From: an uncultured Ruminococcus sp.
GTDB lineage: Bacteria; Bacillota; Clostridia; Oscillospirales; Acutalibacteraceae
Assembly: GCA_902797525.1 (NCBI GenBank)
Contig: CADBSZ010000046.1
Location: forward strand, 1 to 7,374
Length of the DNA stretch: 7,374 bases
Direction of reading: 5' to 3'
Notes under the pieces: model-generated
Told to the model about the DNA's origin: nothing
What the model saw: the letters and a program-made list of their open reading frames with translations, nothing else
The model's database searches: none
Shown here: positions 1 to 6,900 of the stretch, in pieces
Layout of the letters: the number at the start of each line of letters is the position of its first letter
Numbering within the stretch: position 1 is the stretch's first letter
Program-made: the position numbers and the translations under genes

Positions 1-1329
1 CTTTTCGTTGAAGCCGCAGGGCACGGAAACGCCGGGCAGTCCGGCGATGTTGACCGGCACGGTGCAGATGTCGGTGAGATAGGTTTCAACCGGGTCGCTT
101 GTGGCGTGGCCCTTTTCAAAGGCGGTCATGGGCACGGTGGGCGCCAAAATGACGTCGCAGTGCGCGAACGCGTCGTTAAACGCCTTGATAATCGTGCCGC
201 GCAAATCGGTCGCCTTTTTGTAATAAGCGTCATAGTAGCCGGCAGACAGCACATAGGTGCCCAGCAAAATTCTGCGCTTGACTTCCTCGCCGAAGCCCTC
301 GCTGCGCGTGCGGCAAATCATGTCGTGCGTGCCGGTGTAGTGCTCGGTTTTGTAGCCGTAGCGAATGCCGTCGTAACGGCCGAGGTTTGAAGAAGCCTCG
401 GCGCAGGCGATGATATAGTAAACCGGCAGGGCGAATTTGAGAATCGGCAAATCAAAACAGACGATTTCAGCGCCGAGGGCTTTGTATACCTCAGCCGCCG
501 CAAGCACCGCTTCTTTTACGTCGTCGCGCACGCCGTCAAGATATTCGCGCGCAATACCGATTTTCATACCCTTAATGTCGTTTTTGAGGGTGGCATAGGT
601 TGCGCCGCCGACCGCGCCCAGCGAGGTGGAGTCGCGCTTGTCCTGCTTGGCGATGGCGTCAAACACGATGGAAGCGTCCTCAACGGTCTTGGTAATCGGG
701 CCGATTTGGTCGAGCGAGCTGGCGTAGGCGATGAGTCCGTAACGCGAAACCGCGCCGTAGGTGGGCTTTAAGCCGACAACGCCGCAGAAGGACGCCGGCT
801 GACGGATGGAGCCGCCGGTGTCGGAGCCGAGACCGTATGCCGCAATATTGCCGCCGACCGCGCTTGCCGCGCCGCCGGAGCTGCCGCCTGCCACGTGGTT
901 GGAGTCAAAGGGGTTTGCCGCGCCGCCGAAACAAGAGTTTTCGCACGAGGAGCCCATGGCGAACTCGTCCATGTTGGTTTTGCCCAGCAGAACGGCGTTT
1001 TGCGCCTTCAACAGCTCCCAAACGGTCGCGTCGTAGATGGGCTTGTAGCCCGTCAGGATTTTGGAACAGCAGGTGGTGCTGATGCCCTTGGTGGACATGT
1101 TGTCCTTGAGCGCCATGGGCACGCCCTCGAGCATACCGATTTCCTCGCCTGCCGCGATTTTTTTGTCAACAGCCGCGGCGGTTTTGAGCGCTTCGTCGCC
1201 CGTTACGCATACATAGGCGTTCAGCTCGCCGTTGGCTTTTTCAATTTCGTTAAGATAGCTCTTTGTCAGCTCTGTGCAGGACGCCTGCTTGCCGACGAGC
1301 ATTTCGTGAATTTTAGCAATCGAACCCAT
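1..1329 (-). CDS. gatA: Glutamyl/aspartyl-tRNA amidotransferase subunit A, 3' end missing
   Basis: GatA is the glutaminase subunit of the cytoplasmic GatCAB complex. It frees ammonia from glutamine and passes it to GatB, which amidates Glu-tRNA-Gln or Asp-tRNA-Asn. The visible 443 codons are uninterrupted. The window edge removes roughly the last 40 residues of a family usually near 485. Amidase-signature residues are all present: Lys75 (VPMALKDN), cis-Ser150 in AGGSSGGA (147-153), and the nucleophile Ser174 in SDTGGSIRQPA (169-179). Later landmarks include GLKPTYG, SLDQIGP, SEGFGEEVKRRILLGT and IAGLPGVSVPCGF. The start ATG at 1329 has GAGGTG at 1334-1339, overlapping the gatC stop codon, so translation is probably coupled to gatC. 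gatB is expected further left. I see no defect in the visible part. Confidence 0.97.
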   Translation of the reverse strand, partial: MGSIAKIHEMLVGKQASCTELTKSYLNEIEKANGELNAYVCVTGDEALKTAAAVDKKIAAGEEIGMLEGVPMALKDNMSTKGISTTCCSKILTGYKPIYDATVWELLKAQNAVLLGKTNMDEFAMGSSCENSCFGGAANPFDSNHVAGGSSGGAASAVGGNIAAYGLGSDTGGSIRQPASFCGVVGLKPTYGAVSRYGLIAYASSLDQIGPITKTVEDASIVFDAIAKQDKRDSTSLGAVGGATYATLKNDIKGMKIGIAREYLDGVRDDVKEAVLAAAEVYKALGAEIVCFDLPILKFALPVYYIIACAEASSNLGRYDGIRYGYKTEHYTGTHDMICRTRSEGFGEEVKRRILLGTYVLSAGYYDAYYKKATDLRGTIIKAFNDAFAHCDVILAPTVPMTAFEKGHATSDPVETYLTDICTVPVNIAGLPGVSVPCGFNEK

Positions 1330-1333
1330 AGCG

Positions 1334-1339
1334 CACCTC
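1334..1339 (-). promoter_or_regulatory. gatA ribosome binding site overlapping the gatC stop
   Basis: Read on the minus strand, TGAGGTGCGCTATG joins the two genes. TGA ends gatC, and its last two bases are part of the GAGGTG Shine-Dalgarno site of gatA, four bases before the spacer ends at ATG. This close packing suits coupled translation of two subunits needed in equal amounts. Confidence 0.8.
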
Positions 1340-1616
1340 ACTCTCTGTTTCTGACCAAAAAATGGTCCTCCGCCTGTTCGGGCGCGTTTTTCAGAATTTC
1401 CGTAACGGGATAGGAAGCAATTACCTCGTCCTCGCGGAACACGTTGGACAGGTTGTTGATGTTGTCAAAGCCCTCGCCGCCTGCGGGCGCGCTGTTAATC
1501 GCGTCGGCAAAGTCGATGATTTCCTGCATCGATTTTGTCAGTCCGTCAAGCTCCTCCTCGGGCACAAAAAGCTTGGAAAGCAGAGCGATGTTTTCCACGT
1601 CTTCTCTTGTTACCAT
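1338..1616 (-). CDS. gatC: Glutamyl/aspartyl-tRNA amidotransferase subunit C
   Basis: GatC is the small non-catalytic subunit that wraps around GatA and GatB and stabilises the GatCAB complex. The product is 92 residues, slightly shorter than the usual 95-100. It shows the family pattern: N-terminal VTREDVENIALLSKL (2-16) with the acidic stretch PEEELDGL after it, a central helix QEIIDFADAIN (31-41), then NLSNVFREDEV (55-65) and the C-terminal ILKNAPEQAEDHFLV (74-88). I chose the ATG at 1616 because AGAAGGTG (1623-1630) sits six bases upstream and the protein then begins as GatC normally does. The frame is open back to an ATG at 1712, but that would place the -10 box and the promoter inside the gene. 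It is followed by gatA with only eight bases between stop and start. Confidence 0.94.
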   Translation of the reverse strand: MVTREDVENIALLSKLFVPEEELDGLTKSMQEIIDFADAINSAPAGGEGFDNINNLSNVFREDEVIASYPVTEILKNAPEQAEDHFLVRNRE

Positions 1617-1622
1617 AATTTT

Positions 1623-1630
1623 CACCTTCT
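1623..1630 (-). promoter_or_regulatory. gatC ribosome binding site
   Basis: AGAAGGTG on the minus strand, six bases before the ATG at 1616. It decides the gatC start, because the upstream in-frame ATG at 1712 has no comparable site. Confidence 0.8.
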
Positions 1631-1649
1631 GTAAAAGAATATCCATATT

Positions 1650-1678
1650 ATTATACACCATTTTGCGCAGGGTTTCAA
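1650..1678 (-). promoter_or_regulatory. Sigma-A type promoter of gatCA
   Basis: On the minus strand TTGAAA (1673-1678) and TATAAT (1650-1655) are separated by exactly 17 bases. A start of transcription near 1643 would give a leader of about 27 bases that includes the gatC Shine-Dalgarno site. The promoter lies downstream of the aspS terminator, so it can express gatCA independently. The match to consensus is seen directly; activity is inferred. Confidence 0.78.
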
Positions 1679-1710
1679 TAGTTTCATTCGTAATAATGTT
1701 TTGCTCCGAC

Positions 1711-1740
1711 AAAAACGGCGCACCGAAAAAAGGTACGCCG
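1711..1740 (-). terminator. Intrinsic terminator after aspS
   Basis: On the minus strand CGGCGTACC (1732-1740) pairs with GGTGCGCCG (1716-1724), giving nine pairs with one G-U wobble around a T-rich seven-base loop. It is followed at once by five T (1711-1715). Stem plus U-run is the classic factor-independent form. It lies about 165 bases after the aspS stop and just before the gatC promoter. On the plus strand the stem is followed by TTGTATAC, which is a poor U-run, so it acts mainly leftward. Confidence 0.82.
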
Positions 1741-1788
1741 TTGTATACATAAAAAACGAACCGACAGGTGAGTGCTGATGAATACTAT

Positions 1789-1823
1789 TCTCTGATAGAA
1801 AGTAGACAACTTTCTATCAGAGA
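1789..1823. repeat. Perfect 14-bp inverted repeat
   Basis: TCTCTGATAGAAAG (1789-1802) is the exact reverse complement of CTTTCTATCAGAGA (1810-1823), with a seven-base spacer TAGACAA. No run of T follows on either strand, so it is not a standard terminator. It could be an mRNA 3'-end stabilising hairpin of aspS, a palindromic dispersed repeat, or a binding site for a dimeric protein. The structure is seen directly and its role is unknown. Confidence 0.8.
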
Positions 1824-1829
1824 GCAAAC

Positions 1830-1855
1830 GGGCAACCGCGAGGGTTGCCCCTACG
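1830..1855 (-). repeat. GTAGGGGC hairpin repeat, copy 1
   Basis: GGGCAACC (1830-1837) and GGTTGCCC (1843-1850) form a perfect eight-pair stem with a five-base loop, and GCCCCTAC ends at 1854. Read on the minus strand the element begins GTAGGGGC and runs into the hairpin. The same 8-mer abuts a hairpin at 7275-7298 and 7327-7351, so this is one copy of a small dispersed palindromic family. Confidence 0.7.
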
Positions 1856-1885
1856 AATCACTTTCATTGGTTTGCGTTAAACCTG

Positions 1886-1899
1886 CCACTGACCACTGA
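1886..1899. repeat. Two tandem CCACTGA heptamers
   Basis: CCACTGA occurs twice in direct succession just after the aspS stop codon (minus-strand reading TCAGTGG twice). A related pair TTAGTGG-TTAGTGA lies at 7201-7214. Two units are few, but the reappearance of the same heptamer type in another gap makes chance less likely. Confidence 0.5.
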
Positions 1900-1903
1900 A
1901 CAA

Positions 1904-3649
1904 TTACCGCAGCTTAATATGCACCTCGCGGAGCTGCTGCTCGGTGACCTCTCCGGGAGAGCCGAGGAGCACATCCTGCGCGTTGGAGTTCATCGGGAAG
2001 GCGATTACCTCGCGGATATTCTCCTCCTCGGTGAGCAGCATAAGCATTCTGTCCACACCGGGAGCCATGCCTGCATGCGGCGGAGCGCCGTACTGGAACG
2101 CATTGTAAAGCGCCGAGAACTTCGCCTTGAGGTCGTCCTCGGAGTAGCCTGCCATTTCGAAGGCCTTTTTCATAATCTCGATGTCGTGGTTGCGCACCGC
2201 GCCGGAGGAAAGCTCAACGCCGTTGCAGACGATGTCGTACTGATAAGCAAGAATCGTCTCGGGATCCCGGTGATTCAGCGCGTCAAGGCCGCCCTGCGGC
2301 ATTGAGAACGGGTTGTGGGTAAAGATAATCTTGCCGTCGTCGTCGCGCTCGAACATCGGGAAGTCCACGATGAAGCACATCTCAAAACGGGAGGTGTCAA
2401 TCAGGTTGAGGCGCGTTGCCACCTCGGTGCGGATTTGACCCGCCAGCTTGGGCGCTTCGGCGGCGGTGTCGGCGATGAAGTAAATGACGTCGCCTGCCTT
2501 GGAGCCGTTGCGCGCGATTAACTCCTCGCGGTCGCCGGGCTTGAGGAACTTGTCAATCGGGCCGTCAAAGCTGAGGTCGTCCTCCACCTTAACGTAGCCC
2601 AAGCCCTTCATGCCGATGGACAGGGCAAACTCCTCCATGCGCTTAAACCACTTTTTGCTCTGCGCGGCGGCGCCGGGCACGTTGATGGAGCGCACGCACT
2701 TTTTGCGGAAGGGCGCAAAGTCGGTTTCAACGAACATGTCGCTGATTTCAACAATTTCGAGCGGATTGCGCAAATCGGGCTTGTCGGTGCCGTATTTGAG
2801 CATGGACTCGGCAAACGGAATGCGCTTAAACGGCGGCTTGGATACCGCCTTGTCGGTAAACTTGGCAAAGGTTTCATAGAGCACCTGCTCGGCAATGTCG
2901 AACACGTCCTCCTGGGTGGCGAACGCCATTTCGAAGTCGAGCTGATAAAACTCGCCCGGCGAGCGGTCGGCGCGCGCGTCCTCGTCGCGGAAGCAGGGCG
3001 CAATCTGGAAGTATTTGTCAAAGCCCGATACCATCAGAAGCTGCTTAAAAATCTGCGGCGCCTGCGGCAGCGCATAAAACTTGCCCTTGTGCTTGCGGCT
3101 GGGAATCAAATAGTCGCGCGCACCCTCCGGAGAGGAGGTTGACAGAATCGGGGTGTTGATTTCGGTGAAGCCCAGCTCGTTCATTTTTTGGCGCAGGAAC
3201 GAAATCACCTGCGAGCGGAGCATGATGTTGTTGTGCACCTTGGGGTTTCTCAAATCGAGAAAACGGTATTTCAGGCGCACGTCCTCGCTTGTGTTGGTGG
3301 AGGTGGCAACCTCGAAGGGCAGCACGTTTTTGCACTTGCCGAGCACGGTGATGTCCTCGGTGTGAACCTCCACATAGCCGGTGGCGATTTTTTTGTTGAT
3401 GGTGTCCTCGTCGCGCTTCACAACCACGCCGCTGAGGGTGACGGTGCACTCTTTATTAATATTTTTCAGCAGCTCGTCGTTGTGAACAACCACCTGCAAA
3501 ACGCCGTATTGGTCGCGGATGTCGAGGAACATAACGCCGCCGTGGTCGCGGATGTTCTCCACCCAGCCGGCAACCCTGACCTGCTGACCGATGTTTTCTT
3601 CTCTTAATTCGCCGCAGCTGACGGTGCGGTACTGATTCGCTTTTATCAT
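1904..3649 (-). CDS. aspS: Aspartyl-tRNA synthetase, possibly non-discriminating
   Basis: This class II synthetase joins aspartate to tRNA-Asp in the cytoplasm. The product is 581 residues, normal for bacterial AspRS (about 590). In order: OB-fold anticodon-binding domain (about 1-110), class II core with motif 1 ending at Pro167, the SPEGARDYLIPSR loop (173-185), the amino-acid site QAPQIFKQLL (196-205), motif 2 CFRDEDARADR (219-229, Arg221), a bacterial GAD insertion (about 296-425) and motif 3 GMAPGVDRMLMLL (527-539, Arg534). His36 in RDHGG matches the residue linked to relaxed tRNA choice in non-discriminating AspRS; Asp82 aligns with E. coli Lys81. The wording SPGEFYQLD, SSGAVRNH and FPMNSNAQD resembles alphaproteobacterial-type AspRS more than E. 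coli. The ATG at 3649 is chosen over the open frame up to 3814 because AAAGGA (3658-3663) and the promoter lie just upstream. Confidence 0.97.
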   Translation of the reverse strand: MIKANQYRTVSCGELREENIGQQVRVAGWVENIRDHGGVMFLDIRDQYGVLQVVVHNDELLKNINKECTVTLSGVVVKRDEDTINKKIATGYVEVHTEDITVLGKCKNVLPFEVATSTNTSEDVRLKYRFLDLRNPKVHNNIMLRSQVISFLRQKMNELGFTEINTPILSTSSPEGARDYLIPSRKHKGKFYALPQAPQIFKQLLMVSGFDKYFQIAPCFRDEDARADRSPGEFYQLDFEMAFATQEDVFDIAEQVLYETFAKFTDKAVSKPPFKRIPFAESMLKYGTDKPDLRNPLEIVEISDMFVETDFAPFRKKCVRSINVPGAAAQSKKWFKRMEEFALSIGMKGLGYVKVEDDLSFDGPIDKFLKPGDREELIARNGSKAGDVIYFIADTAAEAPKLAGQIRTEVATRLNLIDTSRFEMCFIVDFPMFERDDDGKIIFTHNPFSMPQGGLDALNHRDPETILAYQYDIVCNGVELSSGAVRNHDIEIMKKAFEMAGYSEDDLKAKFSALYNAFQYGAPPHAGMAPGVDRMLMLLTEEENIREVIAFPMNSNAQDVLLGSPGEVTEQQLREVHIKLR

Positions 3650-3657
3650 CAAAACTG

Positions 3658-3663
3658 TCCTTT
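3658..3663 (-). promoter_or_regulatory. aspS ribosome binding site
   Basis: AAAGGA on the minus strand, eight bases before the ATG at 3649. It fixes the aspS start. The open frame that continues upstream to 3814 would translate promoter and repeat DNA. Confidence 0.75.
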
Positions 3664-3689
3664 CACAGATATTTTGCCTATTCCAACTG

Positions 3690-3718
3690 ATTATATCACA
3701 AAAGTTAATGGTAATCAA
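3690..3718 (-). promoter_or_regulatory. Extended -10 sigma-A promoter of aspS
   Basis: On the minus strand TTGATT (3713-3718), a 17-base spacer, and a perfect TATAAT (3690-3695) preceded by TGA, giving the extended -10 form TGnTATAAT. A transcription start near 3683 leaves a leader of only about 34 bases. That is too short for a T-box leader, so no tRNA-sensing control of aspS is visible here. Confidence 0.85.
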
Positions 3719-3734
3719 GAGGTTTTGTGCAGTT

Positions 3735-3760
3735 GAAAGCGGAAAGTTGAAAGTGAAAAG
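3735..3760. repeat. GAAAGnn heptad repeats, left arm
   Basis: GAAAGCG, GAAAGTT and GAAAGTG follow each other in register from 3735, then AAAAG. This is the inverted counterpart of the AACTTTC array at 3874-3922. The two arrays face each other across the paired CGGTCGGG hairpins. Confidence 0.6.
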
Positions 3761-3764
3761 CTGT

Positions 3765-3811
3765 GGTCGGGAAGCAAGGTTCGCATTTGCACAACGTTTG
3801 TTACCCGACCG
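3765..3811. repeat. CGGTCGGG palindrome, first unit
   Basis: GGTCGGG (3765-3771) pairs with CCCGACC (3804-3810). After one A-A mismatch the stem continues as AGCAAG against TTTGTT, with wobbles. The loop is about 18 bases. The unit lies 12 bases from a second palindrome built from the same arm sequence. Confidence 0.7.
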
Positions 3812-3823
3812 CATTCATATAAA

Positions 3824-3874
3824 TTCGGTCGGGAACCGGTGCGGTTTTGCAACCGTTCTATCTTCCCGACCGAA
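3824..3874. repeat. CGGTCGGG palindrome, second unit
   Basis: TTCGGTCGGGAA (3824-3835) is the exact reverse complement of TTCCCGACCGAA (3863-3874), twelve perfect pairs. Inside, CGGTT (3842-3846) and AACCG (3851-3855) form a smaller hairpin. On the minus strand it is followed by TTTATATG, a weak U-run, so it could help end permease transcription, but it does not look like a strong terminator. Confidence 0.75.
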
Positions 3875-3922
3875 ACTTTCAATTTTTAACTTTCAACTTT
3901 CAACTTTCAAATCTCAACTTTC
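3874..3922. repeat. AACTTTC heptamer array, right arm
   Basis: Seven 7-base units sit in exact register: AACTTTC, AATTTTT, AACTTTC three times, AAATCTC, AACTTTC. Five are perfect and two degenerate. The array stops a few bases after the permease stop codon and is the mirror image of the GAAAGnn units at 3735-3760. Confidence 0.85.
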
Positions 3923-3927
3923 AACGC

Positions 3928-6900
3928 TTATTCCACGCTTTTCAGGCTTTCCACCATGTTCACCTTTCGGATTTTAACGCTCATGGCAGCGTTGACAAGA
4001 AGCGAAAACAGCATGGTCAGGCCGGCGGCGTAAAGATAAGTTGACAGATAAATATCCCTGCCGAACATGATGTTGTCGATTTCCACCGTGCCGACGATGA
4101 ATTCCGTCAGCAGCACGCCGAGCCCCAGCCCGACGAGGATTCCGAGCAGCGTGAGAATGATGTTTTCAATATAGATAAAGCGCGAGGTTTCGCGGTTGAA
4201 AAAGCCCAGCACCTTGAAGGTGGCGATTTCGCGCACGCGCTCGGCGATGTTGATATTGGTCAGATTATAGAGCACCACAAACGCCAGCGCCGCCGCGCAG
4301 ACAACCATGACGACAACCACCATGTTGAGCGAATTGAGCGTTTTGCGGAAGTCCTCGATGGTTTGATCCATATACGAAATCGCGGTCACGCGCGCGTCTT
4401 TGAGCATGGCGGAGCTGAACGCCTCGGCGGTGGCTTCCTCCTTATCGGTCAGGCGCACGTCGAACAGGTTGTAGCGCACGGGCTTGGCGAACAGGCTTTG
4501 ATAGCACTGCGGCGTCATGAACACATAGTTGTAGACATACTGCTCATAAATGCCGCCCACCTTCACCTGCGCGGTGCCGTTGTCCGTGGCAAGCTCCACC
4601 GTGTCGCCTGCCGAAATGCCGAATTCCGCCGCCAGCTTTTCGTTGAGCAGCACCGAATCATCCGTGAGAGAAAGGGGCGTTTTGTCCTTTCGGGTGTGCA
4701 GCGAGATGATGTTGTCGAGCTCGCCGGTGTCTTCGGGCACGGAAATATAGGTGGATTCGGTGGTGGCGTTGTCTTTGAAGCGGAGCGTAACCTCCTCCTG
4801 CATGGTGAGCAAAACCGCGTCCGCCCTGCCGGTGTTTTGCGCGAGGGTTTTCAGATATGCCAACTCCTCCGCGTCGCCGCCTGCCTTGGGAATCACCACC
4901 GCATCGTACTTGAAAATGTCGCCGAACTGCGCCTCGGTGAGCGGATCGAAGCTGTTGAGCAGGCCGAACGCCGCCACAATCAGCGCGGTGCAGCCGGCAA
5001 CGCCGATGACGGTCATGCACAGGCGCACCTTGTAGCGAAACAGATTGCGCGCCGTCAGCTTGGCGGTAAAGCCCATGTGCCTCCACAAGGGCGCAACGCG
5101 CTCAAGCAAAATGCGCTTGCCCGGCTTGGGCGCCTTGGGGCGCATCGCCTGCGCCGGCTTTGCCCTGAGCGATTTGGCGCATACGATGACGGACACCGCC
5201 GCCGTGCAAACCACTGCCGCCAGCATGCCGATGACAATGGACGGCACGTGAATGACGAGGTCGATGTCGCCGATATAGAACATGATTTTGTAGGCGTCAT
5301 AGATGATGAACGGCAGCGTTGACACGCCTGCCGCCACGCCGACAGCGCTGCCCGTTACGGCGGCAATCATGGAGTAGATGATGTATTTGAGAATAATGGA
5401 GCCGTCGGAGTAGCCCAGCGCCTTGAGAGTGGCGATTTCGGTGCGCTTTTCTTCAATCAGGCGCGTCATGGTGGTGACGCAGACGAGCACCGCCACCAAA
5501 AGGAAGAACAGCGGAAACACCGATGCGACCGCGTCAAGACGGTCGGCGTTTTGCGTGTAGGTGTGATAACCCGGGTTGTCGTCGCGCGTAAAGACATACC
5601 ATGTGGGCGGCGAGAGCTTTTCGAGCGCCGCCTCGCCCTCCTCGATTAGTCTCAGGGCTTCGCCGAGCTTTTCGTCGGCGGCGGCTTTGGCGGCGTTGTA
5701 TTCCTCACGCGCGGCGGCAAGCTGCTCGGCGCCGCTCTGCTTTTGCGCTTCCAGCTCCGCCTTGCCGCTTTCGTACTGCGATTTTGCCGCATCGAGCTGC
5801 GCTTTGCCGGCGCTTAGCTGCTGCTGACCGCTGATTTGCTGCACAGCCAATTCGCTTTGTCCCTCGGCAAGCTGCGCGCCGCCCGAATAGAGCTGCGCCT
5901 GCGCCAGGGCAAGCTGCGCCTGTCCGATGGCTTCCTTCGCGTCGAGCGCAATCTGCGCCGCGCTTTGCTGTGCGCCCTGCGTCAGATTGCCGATGATTCC
6001 GGGAATCAAATCGGCAAAGCCGTCCGGCGTTTTCGGGGGCTGCGACGGCGCGTTGTCAAGGGCGGACTGCTCGCCGGCAATTTGATTGTTGAAGTCGGTT
6101 TTGGCGCTGTTGAGCTGCGCCTGTCCCTGCGAGAGCTGCGCCTGCCCCTGCGAAAGCTGCGCCTGCCCTGCGGAGACGCCGCTGTTGTAGGCGCTTTCCG
6201 CCTGTGCCAGCGACTGTTCGCCGCCTGCGATCTGCTCCTGCGCCTCGCCGAGCTTTGCCTCGCCCTCGGCGACCTTGGCGTTGTATTCCTCCTCGCCTGC
6301 CGCCAGCTCGGCAAGCGCGGCGGAAAGCTGTTCCTGAGCCGCCGACTTTTGGGTTTCATATTCCGTTCGCGCGGCGGCGAGGTCGGCCTTTGCCTTTTCC
6401 AGCTCATCGTCAAAGGCGAGTCCGCGCTGTTCGGTGACCGCCTGCAAATCGGCCTTCAGCTTTTCGATTTTGGCTTCGTATTCGTCCGAAAAGGCGGACA
6501 CCGTATCGGAAAAATCCGCCTTGACATACAATTCCGTGTAGCGCGGAATCTTGAAATCATCCGCGCAAATGTACATATATTCGTCGATTTTGCCGTCGCC
6601 GATGGTGGTTGTGCCGCGCTGAAAAGAGATATAGAGCGGCGTTTCCGCCTTGCCGACAATCGTGAACTCATTGGTGTTGAGCAAATCGGTAATCGGCGTG
6701 TCGCCTGCCATGGGCGCAAAGGTGATTTTGCCGCCGACCTTGTTCGACGAATTGGCAAAGGCGATGCTTTCGGTGACAATTTGACCGCTTTTTTTCGCAA
6801 TTTTGCCCTCGTTAATGACAAGGGTGTTCAGCGCCGGATTTTTGTCATAGGACTTCGGCACGGCCATCAGGCGAATCACGTCGCCGCCGTTGTCCGGCGA

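Noticed and set aside
1617..1712. Longer gatC starting at ATG 1712
   Set aside because: The 32 extra residues have no GatC counterpart, overlap the -35/-10 promoter and start within the terminator's T-run, and lack a ribosome binding site.
3650..3720. T-box or other riboswitch before aspS
   Set aside because: The leader predicted from the promoter is only about 34 bases, too short for a T-box.
3650..3814. Longer aspS starting at 3814
   Set aside because: The 55 extra residues would be translated from the promoter and the heptad repeats, and no AspRS has such an extension in my knowledge; the ATG at 3649 has a good ribosome binding site.
3824..3874. Strong intrinsic terminator of the permease gene
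   Set aside because: The stem is excellent but the following minus-strand bases TTTATATG are a weak U-run and the loop is large, so I list it as a repeat only.
3731..3922. CRISPR array
   Set aside because: The repeats are 7-base tandem units and palindromes with no regular unique spacers of about 30 bases, and no cas gene is present.
4363..5322. Plus-strand open frame of 319 codons opposite the permease
   Set aside because: Same reason: a His/Arg-rich shadow of the permease coding strand with no recognisable motifs.
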